64,000 nt of DNA from NCBI GenBank assembly GCA_050246595.1, contig JBFWVT010000004.1, forward strand, positions 84,203-148,202. The letters run 5' to 3'. Of this stretch, positions 15,354-24,020 are shown piece by piece. The stretch comes from DATARH01 sp050246595. Its GTDB lineage: Bacteria > Pseudomonadota > Alphaproteobacteria > ATCC43930 > CGMCC-115725. A model generated the notes under the pieces. The model searched no databases. It was not told where the DNA came from and worked only from the letters and a program-made list of their open reading frames with translations. The stretch's first letter is position 1; each line of letters begins with the position of its first letter. Both the position numbers and the translations under genes were made by a program.

Positions 15354-15414
15354 TCGGAGGACGAGGGCGTCGGCGCGCCGAAGCGCGCCGCGATTTGGCC
15401 GGCCGCGTCAGGCG

Positions 15415-16011
15415 CTACTCGGCGGCGTGCTTGCCGACGGTCCAGCCTTTCTGCGCCAGAAACCGCTGTCCTGCCTCGATCGGCGATGATTCAAGCTCGG
15501 TCGCCATCGTGTCATTGAAGCGGTTCAGGAAACCGAACAACGCGATGACCGCGACGATGTCGACGATCTGCGCCTCCGTGTAGTGGCGCTTCAGCTCTTC
15601 GAAATCCGCGTCGGTGACCGCGTTCGGCACCTGGGCGGCGCCCTGCGCGACGCGCAGCGCGGCACGTTCCGCGTCCGAAAACAGCGGACTCGTCTCATAT
15701 TCCCAGAGCGCCTCCTCCTTTGCCTCGGAGATCCCAACGCGCTCCGCGGTATGCGCCGTGTGGGCCATGCAGTAGCCGCAGCCGGACGCGCGGCTCGCCA
15801 TTTGCGATACGAGGTTGCGCAGCTGCGGGTCGATCGTCGAGCTCGGACCGTTGATCGCGGAAGCGAGCTGCGCGAAGCCGCGCAGGACTTCCGGTCGGCG
15901 CGCCATGATCAGCTGCGAGTTCGGCAGAAACCCCATGCGGTTTTTCGAGCCTTCGAGCAGATCGGCGAGTTCCGGAACGGTTTCGGGCGACAGCGGCTCA
16001 ATTCGCGGCAT
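15415..16011 (-). CDS. Carboxymuconolactone decarboxylase/AhpD-like protein
   Basis: A 198-residue AhpD-fold protein. The active-site pattern is Cys78-Gly-Tyr-Cys81-x2-His84 (SRASGCGYCMAHTAHTAERVG). Members are alkylhydroperoxidase-type thiol enzymes. Both cysteines are encoded as Cys here, unlike the selenoprotein at 4454. ATG 16011 has a strong AAAGGAGAGG site. It stands alone, divergent from the cupin gene. Confidence 0.85.
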   Translation of the reverse strand: MPRIEPLSPETVPELADLLEGSKNRMGFLPNSQLIMARRPEVLRGFAQLASAINGPSSTIDPQLRNLVSQMASRASGCGYCMAHTAHTAERVGISEAKEEALWEYETSPLFSDAERAALRVAQGAAQVPNAVTDADFEELKRHYTEAQIVDIVAVIALFGFLNRFNDTMATELESSPIEAGQRFLAQKGWTVGKHAAE

Positions 16012-16073
16012 ATTCCTCTCCTTTTGAGGGTTTATAGTAACAACACCGGATTCTAAAGCGAGGGAGCTAGCGC

Positions 16074-16490
16074 ATGCGAGCCGCCCTTCACGTCGCCGTA
16101 TTGGCATCGGCCGGATTTGCGTTGCTGTCGGTCGGTTATGTCCTGGGGCAGCAATCGGCGCCGACCGATTACAAGCTGGTCACCCAGGATGTTCTCGCCG
16201 CGATCGATCTCGCCAAGGAGATCGACAACGTGCAAAACCGCGAGCTGCGCCTCAGCCATGCCACGATCGCACCGGGCGGGCATATCCCGTTGCATAGCCA
16301 TCAAGGCGATCCCACGATCGTCTACATGCTGTCCGGGGTGCTGACCAATCATCATGATGATGATGGCACGGTAGAGGAGTTTCGTCCCGGCCAGGTCTTC
16401 GCCAAGTTCGGTCCCCGAGCGCACTGGGTCGAGAATAAGGGCTCCGTCCCGGTCACGTTTATCGTCGCGAATATTCATCGTCGAGATTAG
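16074..16490 (+). CDS. Exported cupin domain protein
   Basis: A 138-residue protein with an N-terminal signal or anchor (residues 1-25) and a single cupin barrel. Cupin motif 1 is visible as GGHIPLHSHQGDPTIVYMLSG and motif 2 as GQVFAKFGPRAHWVENKG, with His residues that would bind a metal. The substrate is unknown. It converges on the flavin oxidoreductase gene. Confidence 0.8.
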   Translation: MRAALHVAVLASAGFALLSVGYVLGQQSAPTDYKLVTQDVLAAIDLAKEIDNVQNRELRLSHATIAPGGHIPLHSHQGDPTIVYMLSGVLTNHHDDDGTVEEFRPGQVFAKFGPRAHWVENKGSVPVTFIVANIHRRD

Positions 16491-16501
16491 CGCCGGCCGC
16501 T

Positions 16502-17926
16502 TCAGGGCAGCCAAGCCAGCGCCCGTACCGCACGGCACGTCCATGAACTGAAGAGGCGGGGCTTGTAGAATTCGATGGCCGCCAATTTGTTGGCCTCGCC
16601 CCAGGTCGGGTATGGCGCCAACATGCCGGCGATGTGCTTCAGCTTGAGCCGCTGCTCGATCGCCAGCACCCAGAGATGCGCCAGTTCGCCGGCATGCGCG
16701 GCGAGGATCGAGGCGCCGAGGATTTGGCCGCTGCGGCACGCGACGAGCTTTATCAACCCGGCGGTATGCCGTTCGGTTTGCGCGCGATCGTTCTCGGCGA
16801 GCGGTAAGCGGAGGACTTGCAAATCCTCGCCATACCGGTGGCGCGCCGCTTCCTCGGTCAACCCGACCTGCGCAAGCTCGGGATCGGCATAGGTGACCCA
16901 GGGCAGCGCGGCGTAATCGACCTTTGCCGGGAAATGGAACAGCGCGTTGCGGATCACGATGCCGGCATGATAGCCAGCGACGTGCGTAAAATGCGGGGCA
17001 TCGATCACATCGCCGATCGCATAGACGCCGCGCGCGGTTGTGCGCAACCGCCGATCGACCGCGATGCCGCGTCGGTCGTATCGAATCCCGGCGCGCTCCA
17101 GGTCGAGGCCATCGGTCCGCGGCTTGCGGCCGACCGCGATCAGCAGGTGCGATCCCTCGATCCGCGTCTGACGGCCGTTCTCCTCGACATGGAGCACGAC
17201 CCCGGTCCCGTTCGGCGCGGTGGATTTGATCTCGGTCTGTTGACGGATTTCGACACCTTCCTCGATCAGGCTACGGAGCAGCATCGCCGCGAGTTCCGTA
17301 TCGTCCCGCGGCAGTGCGCGGACGGCCTCCACGATCGTTACGGCGGCGCCGAGCCTTCTGTGGGCCTGGGCCAGTTCGATGCCGATCGCGCCGCCGCCGA
17401 TGATGACGAGATGCTCGGGAAGCCTGTCGTTCTCGAAGATCGTCTCATTCGTAAGATACGGGACGGCATCGAGGCCGGGGATCGGCGGGACCGCAGGCTC
17501 GGAGCCGGTGGCGATAACGATGCGGCGCGCCCGGATCAGTCGATTTCCGGCGGCAATTTCGCGTGACCCGACAAAGCGCGCCGCGGCATGAATGACATCG
17601 ACCCCGAACCCCTCAAAGCGCTCGACCGAATCATGCGGCGCGATCGCGTCAATGACGCCCTGCACGTGCCGGTGGACGGACGCGAAATCGACGCTCGGTG
17701 CGGCGCCGTTCACGCCGAAGCGGCGAGCGTTCCGCATGGTATGCGCCGCCTTCGCCGCGGCGAGCAGCGCCTTGGACGGCACGCAGCCGGTGTTGAGGCA
17801 TTCACCGCCCATCCTGTCGCGCTCGATCAGGACGGTGCGCGCCCCGAGTTGGGCAGCAATTGCCGCCGTGGTCAGCCCGGCGGCGCCGGCGCCGATCACG
17901 CACATGTCGACGAAGTCATCGCTCAC
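16502..17926 (-). CDS. FAD-dependent pyridine nucleotide-disulfide oxidoreductase
   Basis: A 474-residue class I disulfide reductase. It has FAD motif VIGAGAAGLTTAA, redox pair Cys43-Leu-Asn-Thr-Gly-Cys48 (GGECLNTGCVPSKAL) and NAD site VIIGGGAIGIELA. The C-terminus (APYPTWGEANKLAAIEFYKP...) is typical of the mercuric-reductase-like/dihydrolipoamide dehydrogenase-like branch without a C-terminal Cys pair. GTG 17926 overlaps the TVP38-like gene's stop (GTGA). This pairing of TVP38/TMEM64 with such a reductase is common. It is the last gene of the run that starts with bufA. Confidence 0.8.
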   Translation of the reverse strand: MSDDFVDMCVIGAGAAGLTTAAIAAQLGARTVLIERDRMGGECLNTGCVPSKALLAAAKAAHTMRNARRFGVNGAAPSVDFASVHRHVQGVIDAIAPHDSVERFEGFGVDVIHAAARFVGSREIAAGNRLIRARRIVIATGSEPAVPPIPGLDAVPYLTNETIFENDRLPEHLVIIGGGAIGIELAQAHRRLGAAVTIVEAVRALPRDDTELAAMLLRSLIEEGVEIRQQTEIKSTAPNGTGVVLHVEENGRQTRIEGSHLLIAVGRKPRTDGLDLERAGIRYDRRGIAVDRRLRTTARGVYAIGDVIDAPHFTHVAGYHAGIVIRNALFHFPAKVDYAALPWVTYADPELAQVGLTEEAARHRYGEDLQVLRLPLAENDRAQTERHTAGLIKLVACRSGQILGASILAAHAGELAHLWVLAIEQRLKLKHIAGMLAPYPTWGEANKLAAIEFYKPRLFSSWTCRAVRALAWLP

Positions 17927-18711
17927 GCGCGCCCCTCCGGCTCATCTCCAAGCGCCGGTACGTCCACGCCGGCCTCGCGCAACAGCGCCCTGGCCTTGCG
18001 TGTCACCAGGACGACAACAAATGCGGTTGCCAGCAGCCCGAAGCCGAAAATAGCCCAGGTCGCGGGGCCAGCGCCGGCAGCCATGTCTCCAAGCGCGCCG
18101 ATATAGACGTAAAGCGCCGTCCCCGGGATGATGCCGGCAAATGTCGCCGCGAGATAATGCGGAAACGGGATCGCGGTGATCCCGAAAACATAGTTCTGAA
18201 GATTGAACGGTATCAGCGGACTGAGCCGCAGCAGCAGGACGATCTTCCAGCCCTCCGCGGCGATCGCATTGTCGATCGCGGCGATATTGCGCCGGGTTTC
18301 GAGCAGCCGCCGGACCCTGTCGCGCACGGCATAGCGGCCGACCAGAAAGGCGAGCGAGGCGCCGATCGTCGCCGCGACGAGCACGATCGGCAATCCCCAG
18401 AAGCCATACGCAAAGCCGGCGGTAATTGTCAGCACCGATCCCGGCATGAGAAAAACCGTCCCGATCGCGTAGATTGCCGCAAACAGGACGACACCGATAA
18501 GGCCAAGATCGGCGATCCAGCCGCGCAACGCGCCGAGCCAGTCGCCGACCGGCAGCAGGTACCACCCGGCGCCGATCGCGATCAGCAGCGCGCCCACCGC
18601 GATCCAGCCCAACCAGCCAGCCAGCCAGCCAGGACGGCGGCCTGCCGCAAGCCGGCTCCTGCCTTGCCGATCCGCGCCGGAGACGGAGCAGGCCGCTTCC
18701 CTGGTCATCAC
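17923..18711 (-). CDS. TVP38/TMEM64 family (DedA-like) membrane protein
   Basis: A 262-residue polytopic membrane protein with the SNARE-associated/VTT domain. Blocks are MPGSVLTITAGFAYGFWGLPIVLVAATIGASLAFLVGRY, then LLLRLSPLIPFNLQNYVFGIT and a C-terminal helix. Relatives are lipid scramblases or transporters and in bacteria often neighbour metal-related oxidoreductases. The start is GTG 18711 or ATG 18708, both overlapping the cyclase stop. The gene downstream begins inside its stop codon. Confidence 0.85.
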   Translation of the reverse strand: MMTREAACSVSGADRQGRSRLAAGRRPGWLAGWLGWIAVGALLIAIGAGWYLLPVGDWLGALRGWIADLGLIGVVLFAAIYAIGTVFLMPGSVLTITAGFAYGFWGLPIVLVAATIGASLAFLVGRYAVRDRVRRLLETRRNIAAIDNAIAAEGWKIVLLLRLSPLIPFNLQNYVFGITAIPFPHYLAATFAGIIPGTALYVYIGALGDMAAGAGPATWAIFGFGLLATAFVVVLVTRKARALLREAGVDVPALGDEPEGRA

Positions 18712-20114
18712 GCGAGCACGACCAGATCGATCGGCGTCGGTACGCCATCGATGACGACGCCAGGCCGGAATTTGGCGGTCTCGGCCGGGCGGTAGCCTTG
18801 CGCCACCGCCAGCCGGTAGGCGGCAGCCGTGGTCAGAGCACGCACCTGCTCGCGTTTCGTGTGCTTTTCGAGCTTCACCACAACGTTCACGACCTCCCCG
18901 ATGACCGTGTATTCGAGCCGGGTCGCATCACCGACCGTGCCGAAGACGATGTCGCCGACCGCCCCCGCGATGCCGACAGAAGGCGCCGGCAGTCCGCGCT
19001 GTTCGCGGTCGGCGCGCCACAGCTCGGAAACCGCCGCCAGATCGTCGATCGCCCGGCACAGATCGGCCGCGTAGCTGCCGCTTGGCACGACGGCGCCGAA
19101 GCTCGCGAGAATCCCGTCCCCAAGATACTTGTCGACGCTGCCGCCATGCCGTTGGATCACCGGCACGAGACGCGACTGGTACTCGGCCAGCAGCGCAATC
19201 AGCTCTTCCGGCCGCAGCGTTTGCGAGAGGGCGGTAAACCCGCGCAGATCGGTCATCAGCACCGCGGCATGGGCGGCCGTGCCGTGCCCGTTCGCGGCGT
19301 CTTCCCGGGCGTCTCTGATCTGTTCGGCGATTTCGGGCGCGAAGAAGCGCGACATGTTGCTGATCGCCCTCTCCCTGGCGACCGATCGGGCAAGCAGGCC
19401 GCGCGCCCGGGCGAGCGACAGCGCGAGAACCGCCGTCACAACCAGTATCGAGATGATCTTGTCGATCTCGGCGCCGCGCAGGATCTTGTACGATGTCACG
19501 TATTCGGCGTAGCTGCGGGTGAACATCGACCCTTCGAACGCAGAAGCGGCATAGACGAACAGAACGAGCCAGCCGACGGCGGCGCAAATCCCGGCAAGCA
19601 GTACGTAGGCCGGCTCGAACCGCAATGTCCGCAGCGCGATCAGAATGAAGACGTACATCAGCGTCGGCGCTTTCAGATAAAGCGCTGGCGGCGCTTGGTA
19701 CTGCAGGTGAAAGCTCCAGATCGTGATCATCAGAACCGCCATGTCGAGCACGACCGAGAGGGCGACCAGCACGCGGCCCAATCGGCCGCGATAGGCGAGC
19801 CACAGGCGAAGAGCGGTAAACAGGGCATAGAAGCCGAGCACCCAGGGTACCGGCTCGAAAGGCGTATCAGGCGGGAACGCCTTGGGGGAGACCATATACA
19901 CAGTCGCGAAGAACAGGATCGCGCTTGCCTGCACCCAGCCGATAATGATCTCGCTGGTCTGCTGATAGCGCTCGATGTCTCGCTCCAGCCCCTGCGGGAG
20001 CGCGGGCCGCTGCCAGGGAACAATCGCAGCCGCGGCGATATTGGCCAAGCCGAGCCATGAAGGCTGTCTCGGCGGCGCAATATCGCCAAGGTGTCGCATC
20101 CGCGTGTCCGACAT
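18708..20114 (-). CDS. Membrane-anchored class III adenylate/guanylate cyclase
   Basis: A 468-residue protein. The N-terminal half has about six transmembrane helices (residues 55-260). The C-terminal class III cyclase domain holds the metal aspartates in TDLRGFTALSQ and DKYLGDGILASFG and the dimer-arm region TRLEYTVIGEVVNVVVKLE. It would make a cyclic nucleotide in response to a membrane signal. ATG 20114 lies 32 bases after bufD, and its stop overlaps the TVP38 gene. It appears to sit in the bufferin transcription unit, where a cyclase is unusual. Confidence 0.85.
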   Translation of the reverse strand: MSDTRMRHLGDIAPPRQPSWLGLANIAAAAIVPWQRPALPQGLERDIERYQQTSEIIIGWVQASAILFFATVYMVSPKAFPPDTPFEPVPWVLGFYALFTALRLWLAYRGRLGRVLVALSVVLDMAVLMITIWSFHLQYQAPPALYLKAPTLMYVFILIALRTLRFEPAYVLLAGICAAVGWLVLFVYAASAFEGSMFTRSYAEYVTSYKILRGAEIDKIISILVVTAVLALSLARARGLLARSVARERAISNMSRFFAPEIAEQIRDAREDAANGHGTAAHAAVLMTDLRGFTALSQTLRPEELIALLAEYQSRLVPVIQRHGGSVDKYLGDGILASFGAVVPSGSYAADLCRAIDDLAAVSELWRADREQRGLPAPSVGIAGAVGDIVFGTVGDATRLEYTVIGEVVNVVVKLEKHTKREQVRALTTAAAYRLAVAQGYRPAETAKFRPGVVIDGVPTPIDLVVLA

Positions 20115-20146
20115 TGAGAGGCTCGCTCGATCGGCCGGCGGGCGGT

Positions 20147-20623
20147 CTAGGCAAAACGCGGGGCCAGCCAGCGCCACAGCAGATGATCGAGCGAGAGCAC
20201 GCCGGCGCCGTGGGACAACAGCACCAGCATCATCGCCGTCCATTGCAGATGAGTCGGCCAAGCCTCCGGGTAGACGAAGATCTGGATAACGGCCGTCATC
20301 CCGAACAGCACGAACACGGTCGGACGGGTGAACAGCCCAAGCACGAGCAGCACCGGCGCCGCCAGTTCGATGCCGAGCGCCATATTGGCGGCCCATTCCG
20401 GCGGCAAGACCGGCACCTGGTACTCCTCGCGGAACAGCAGCAGGGTGCGCTCCCAGTTGAGCAGTTTCACCTGGCCGGCGTTCCAGAAGATCCATGCCAA
20501 TCCGAACCGCAGCGGCAGGGCCAGCACCCAATAGGGGATCGCTTCGAGTCGATCGCGGAGCAGCAGAAGCAGTCTCGCCACGCTCGGACGCGCATGCGCC
20601 GATGCGAAAATGACATTACTCAT
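20147..20623 (-). CDS. bufD: DoxX family membrane protein (BufD-like)
   Basis: A 158-residue four-helix membrane protein of the DoxX/DoxD family (LALPLRFGLAWIFWNAGQVKLLNWERTLLLFREEYQVPVLPPEWAANMALGIELAAP). A DoxX protein is the usual fourth gene of bufferin operons. Its role there is unknown, and redox partnering is suggested. ATG 20623 overlaps the bufC stop by four bases. Confidence 0.85.
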   Translation of the reverse strand: MSNVIFASAHARPSVARLLLLLRDRLEAIPYWVLALPLRFGLAWIFWNAGQVKLLNWERTLLLFREEYQVPVLPPEWAANMALGIELAAPVLLVLGLFTRPTVFVLFGMTAVIQIFVYPEAWPTHLQWTAMMLVLLSHGAGVLSLDHLLWRWLAPRFA

Positions 20624-21408
20624 AGGTTGATGGCTCCCATTTCGGAGGCGAGGCGAAACCCGCTGAGGCGGCCGCCAACCAAATGCTCGGCCAGCAGTGC
20701 CGCAGCGTCGGGTCCGCCGCAGTTCAGGAGATCGCCGAGCCTTTCCCCGGCAAAGAGCCGGCAGGCGAATTCGTAGGCCTCTTGCGTCAGCCGCAGCGCT
20801 TGGACCCCGTTCGGTCCGCGGTTGACGACAAGACGCGCCGGGCCGTCCGCCAAATCGATCGCGGCAATCGCATCATCGTCGTCGGCGAGCACCGCATCGG
20901 CGATCCGGTCGGCCGGGTAGTCCAGTTCGAGCAGCCGGACCGACGGATGCGGAAGAAACGACAGGTGCTCGTGCTGTCCGGGATCGAGTTTGGCGAGGCT
21001 GTTCAGATCCAGCGAAGCAGCGCCGTCGGCGTTGGCGGCACAGCTTAAAGTCCATTCGAAGCGCGCCACATCGGGCAGATAGCGCAGCGCCGCCCCGATC
21101 TCGGGCAGGCCCGCGAGAAAATCGGCAAATTCGCCGCCGTATTCGTTCAGATATCCGCTGTGCGGCGGGCAGGCGGCGCAGAACCACTCGGCGGCAGCGT
21201 TGAAGCAGTCGGTCCCGACCAGCCGATCGACCGCCGGATAGGTCATCCGCAGCACGTCGGCCAGAACCGATCGGCAGCTGTTCCGGTAGATCCCGAGCCG
21301 TTCGGCGGCCGTGAAGTCGCCCGCGACGACGAAATCGGCGACATGGCCATTGCCCCCGCCGCCCAGGCTCACAGCGAATGCCCGCTGGATCTCAGGCAGC
21401 GTCGGCAT
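20620..21408 (-). CDS. bufC: BufC/HvfC family partner protein (DUF2063)
   Basis: A 262-residue protein with the DUF2063 (HvfC/BufC) N-terminal domain (LPEIQRAFAVSL...RLGIYRNSCRSVLADVLRMTYPAVDRLVG) and a C-terminal winged-helix-like part. BufC delivers the precursor peptide to the MNIO enzyme BufB. I chose ATG 21408 with a GGAGCGAG site. It overlaps bufB by 17 bases, a spacing often seen in these operons. Confidence 0.88.
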   Translation of the reverse strand: MPTLPEIQRAFAVSLGGGGNGHVADFVVAGDFTAAERLGIYRNSCRSVLADVLRMTYPAVDRLVGTDCFNAAAEWFCAACPPHSGYLNEYGGEFADFLAGLPEIGAALRYLPDVARFEWTLSCAANADGAASLDLNSLAKLDPGQHEHLSFLPHPSVRLLELDYPADRIADAVLADDDDAIAAIDLADGPARLVVNRGPNGVQALRLTQEAYEFACRLFAGERLGDLLNCGGPDAAALLAEHLVGGRLSGFRLASEMGAINL

Positions 21409-22264
21409 GGGCTCGCTCCGCTGCAAGAATGCGATCGGCCTCGGCGGCCTCCTCGACCAGCACCGCGAGCGGCGGCACGTCGGTGTCCCACTCGATCAGC
21501 GTGGGCACCCGCCCGAACCGCGCGACCGCCTCGCGGTAGAGCGCCCAGACCTCGGGGCCGACCCGTGAACCGTGATCGTCGATCCGGATCGCGCGGCCGT
21601 CCTCAAAGCGGCGCAGGCGATGCCCGGCGAGGTGGATCTCGCCGATTCGTTGCGGCGGTAGCGCATCGAGGTATCGGCGCGCGTCAAAGCCGTGATTAAA
21701 GGCGCTGACGACGATGTTGTTGACGTCACACAGGATGCCGCAGCCGGTGCGCTCCGCGACAGCGGCGATGAACTCCCATTCCGGGATCGTCGAGTGCCGG
21801 AAGCACAGATACGAACTCGGGTTCTCGATCAGGATCGGTCGGTTGAGAAAATCCTGAGTCACCTCGACGTTCTGGCAGACGATGGCGAGCGCCTCTTCGG
21901 TCAGAGGCAGCGGCAGCAACTCGGGGAAGTGCACGCCCCCGACTGCGCTCCACGACAGGTGCTCCGAGACGAGACCGGGTTCGATGCGGTCGGCGAGATG
22001 CCGCAGCCGCTTCAAATGCGCCGCGTCCAGCCCGTCGGCGCTGCCCAGCGACAGCCCGACCCCGTGCAGCGCGACCGGGTACTCGCGGCGTATGCGGTCG
22101 AGATAATCGACGGGTCTGCCACCACCCATGTAGTTCTCGGGATGCACTTCGAGCCAGGCGATGCACGGCTTCTCGCGCAAAACCGCCTCATGGTGCGGGA
22201 AGCGCAGCCCGATCCCCGCCGAAGCGGGGACCGGGCCGGCCGGCCCGTGCCGGGGGCTGGTCAC
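21392..22264 (-). CDS. bufB: MNIO (DUF692) multinuclear iron enzyme BufB
   Basis: A 290-residue TIM-barrel enzyme of the DUF692/MNIO family. Metal-ligand blocks are visible: GIGLRFPHHEAVL, EVHPENYMGGG, LHGVGLSLGS, SEHLSWSAVGG, ENPSSYLC, CDVNNIVVSAFNHGFD, GEIHLAGH and DDHGSRV. In characterised bufferin systems BufB uses iron and O2 to turn cysteines of BufA into thiooxazole groups. The start is GTG 22264, 11 bases after bufA, and the gene overlaps bufC. High confidence in family, with the exact product inferred. Confidence 0.92.
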   Translation of the reverse strand: MTSPRHGPAGPVPASAGIGLRFPHHEAVLREKPCIAWLEVHPENYMGGGRPVDYLDRIRREYPVALHGVGLSLGSADGLDAAHLKRLRHLADRIEPGLVSEHLSWSAVGGVHFPELLPLPLTEEALAIVCQNVEVTQDFLNRPILIENPSSYLCFRHSTIPEWEFIAAVAERTGCGILCDVNNIVVSAFNHGFDARRYLDALPPQRIGEIHLAGHRLRRFEDGRAIRIDDHGSRVGPEVWALYREAVARFGRVPTLIEWDTDVPPLAVLVEEAAEADRILAAERAHADAA

Positions 22265-22275
22265 GGGCGGGCGTC

Positions 22276-22566
22276 TCAGCTAGCGGTCAGCTTGCCGCCG
22301 GCGATCTTCTGGCAGTCGCCCTTGGCCACCAGCAGGAAGGAGGCCGGGTCGCGGTCGAAAACCGCCTGCCCGACGCAGGAATGCGCGCCCTCAGCGCAAT
22401 CGTTCCGGCCGCGCGCCGCAATACCGTAGCACTTCTCCAGATTGTACTTCTGCATCCGCTCCATGACCTGCTGTTGTTCCTTGGTCATCTGCTGCGCCTG
22501 GGCGCCCGTCGCGAGCGCGATGCCGATCGCGGCGGCAAGCGCGGTCGTTGCGAGTGTCTGTTTCAT
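22276..22566 (-). CDS. bufA: Bufferin precursor peptide BufA (DUF2282)
   Basis: A 96-residue precursor with a Sec signal peptide (residues 1-25, ending AQAQ) and a DUF2282 core. It has four cysteines: Cys46 (KCYG), Cys57 (NDCAEGAHS), Cys64 (SCVGQ) and Cys85 (GDCQKI). These match BufA1-type bufferins, which bind copper in the periplasm after cysteine modification. ATG 22566 has a GAGAGGA site. A SigF-like promoter lies 50 bases upstream, and the sigma factor gene is divergent. Confidence 0.92.
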   Translation of the reverse strand: MKQTLATTALAAAIGIALATGAQAQQMTKEQQQVMERMQKYNLEKCYGIAARGRNDCAEGAHSCVGQAVFDRDPASFLLVAKGDCQKIAGGKLTAS

Positions 22567-22615
22567 CTGGTCGTCCTCTCTGCGGTGCTCCCGGTTTCCG
22601 GGCATTGCACCTGAG

Positions 22616-22643
22616 AGTTCGGCGGCTGGCGGGGAAAGGTTAC
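22616..22643 (-). promoter_or_regulatory. SigF-like ECF promoter of the bufferin operon (GTAACC-N16-CGAACT)
   Basis: On the minus strand GTAACC at 22643-22638, 16 bases, CGAACT at 22621-22616. It lies between bufA and the divergent ECF sigma gene. No matching box is seen facing the sigma gene itself. Confidence 0.8.
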
Positions 22644-22673
22644 GTTGCCATTCGATGTTGCCGGGCCTACGTC

Positions 22674-23306
22674 ATGCGCCGAAGCCTCGCATCGAGGCTG
22701 AGCGGAAACCGAGGATTCGTGGCGCAGGGGGACTTTCCGGATCGCCGCCGGGAGGACGACCGTTCCTCATGGTCGTCGCTGATGGCCCACGCGCAGGACG
22801 GCGACCAGTCGGCCTATCGCCAACTTCTTTACGAGATCAGCTTGTATTTGCGTTCCGTGGTTGCGCGGCACCACCGCAACCCGGCTGATGTCGAGGACAC
22901 GGTTCAGGACATCCTGTTGACCGTGCACGCGATCCGCCACACCTACGACCCAAGCCGCCCGTTCGGGCCGTGGCTGGTCGCGATCGCGCACCGCCGGATT
23001 GTCGACAGGCTACGCCGTCAGGGCCGCGAGAGCCGGCGCGAAACGCCGCTGGAGCCCGAACATGAAACCTTTGCGGCTCGTGACGCGAACCTTACGGATA
23101 TCGCTGGCGATGAACGTGCCTTGCGCGCGGCGATCGAGCGCCTGCCCGAGACGCAGCGCCAGGCGATAACGCTGCTGAAGCTGAAGGAGATGTCTCTGAA
23201 GGAAGCGGCAGCGGCAAGCGGCATCTCGATCGCGGCGCTTAAGGTGGCGACGCATCGGGGCCTCAAGAGCTTGCGAAAGATCTTAGGAGGTCGAGACGCG
23301 AGGTGA
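22674..23306 (+). CDS. sigF: ECF sigma factor, SigF-type
   Basis: A 210-residue (from ATG 22674) ECF RNA polymerase sigma factor. Region 2 (QDGDQSAYRQLLYEISLYLRSVV...DVEDTVQDILLTVHAIRHTYDPSRPFGPWLVAIAHRRIVDRLR) and region 4 (RAAIERLPETQRQAITLLKLKEMSLKEAAAASGISIAALKVATHRGLKSLRKIL) are clear. The N-terminus is uncertain. GTG 22719, just after GAGGATTC, would give a more usual length, and ATG 22782 is also possible. It is coupled by GTGA overlap to an NrsF-type anti-sigma gene and divergent from bufA, as in Caulobacter-type SigF loci. Confidence 0.85.
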   Translation: MRRSLASRLSGNRGFVAQGDFPDRRREDDRSSWSSLMAHAQDGDQSAYRQLLYEISLYLRSVVARHHRNPADVEDTVQDILLTVHAIRHTYDPSRPFGPWLVAIAHRRIVDRLRRQGRESRRETPLEPEHETFAARDANLTDIAGDERALRAAIERLPETQRQAITLLKLKEMSLKEAAAASGISIAALKVATHRGLKSLRKILGGRDAR

Positions 23307-23977
23307 CCACGACACCTGACCTGATCGAAAGCCTCGCTGCCGAGGCAGGCCCGGTCCGGCGATTACGCCATCCGCTGCTGCGGGCCGGATCCTGGCTGGC
23401 CCTCGCGGCTTGCGTGATGCTGCTGCTCGCGATCGGTTACGGGGTCAGGGGCGATATCGGCGATCGCTGGCAGGAGCCGGTGTTTGCCGCCACGCTCGCG
23501 GCCTCGGCCGCCACCGGCATTCTCGCCGCGGTCGCGGCGTTCATGATCAGCCTGCCCGATCGGTCCCGCGTGTGGCTGCTGCTCCCGGTGCCAAGCCTGT
23601 TGGCTTGGCTGTCGACGATCGGCTATGGCTGCCTGACCGATTGGGTGGCGCTGACGCCGAACGGGATCGAGCCCGGCGAAGCGACTCGGTGTTTCGCCAC
23701 GCTGCTCCTGACCAGCGTACCGCTATCCATCGCGCTGCTGCTGATGCTGCGGTATGCGGCTTGGCTGCGGCCGACCGAGACAGTCATTGCCGGGGCGCTC
23801 GCGGTCGCGGCGATCACGGCGACGGCGCTGTCGCTGTTCCACCCCTTCGACGCGACGATCATGGTCCTGATCTGGAATGTCGGGGTCGCCGCGCTCTTCG
23901 TCGCGCTCGGCGGCGCCTTCGGGGGCAGGTTGCTGGCTTGGCTGGCGCCGCGGCCGCTGTTGCACGCCGCCCCCTGA
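23303..23977 (+). CDS. nrsF: NrsF-type anti-sigma factor (DUF1109)
   Basis: A 224-residue membrane protein with six predicted helices, typical of the NrsF/DUF1109 family. It has a conserved-looking Cys in GYGCLTDW and another in EATRCFATLLL, residues proposed to sense metal or oxidant. It holds the ECF sigma factor inactive until copper or another stress releases it. GTG 23303 overlaps the sigma stop codon, with GGAGG upstream. Confidence 0.85.
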   Translation: MTTTPDLIESLAAEAGPVRRLRHPLLRAGSWLALAACVMLLLAIGYGVRGDIGDRWQEPVFAATLAASAATGILAAVAAFMISLPDRSRVWLLLPVPSLLAWLSTIGYGCLTDWVALTPNGIEPGEATRCFATLLLTSVPLSIALLLMLRYAAWLRPTETVIAGALAVAAITATALSLFHPFDATIMVLIWNVGVAALFVALGGAFGGRLLAWLAPRPLLHAAP

Positions 23978-24020
23978 CCGGAGCTGCGATCAATCCCTCG
24001 GCTCCCCCGGAACCTGTAAA

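Noticed and set aside
16037..16064. GTAACA-N16-CGAGGG ahead of the cupin gene, like the SigF boxes
   Set aside because: The supposed -10 box is the ribosome binding site (CGAGGGAG) of the cupin gene and does not read CGAA, so the match is probably chance.
17588..20060. Long open frames on the plus strand opposite the TVP38 and cyclase genes (17860-18795, 18798-20060)
   Set aside because: They are antisense shadows in GC-rich DNA: Arg/Asp/Gln-rich with no family pattern, while the minus strand carries recognisable genes.
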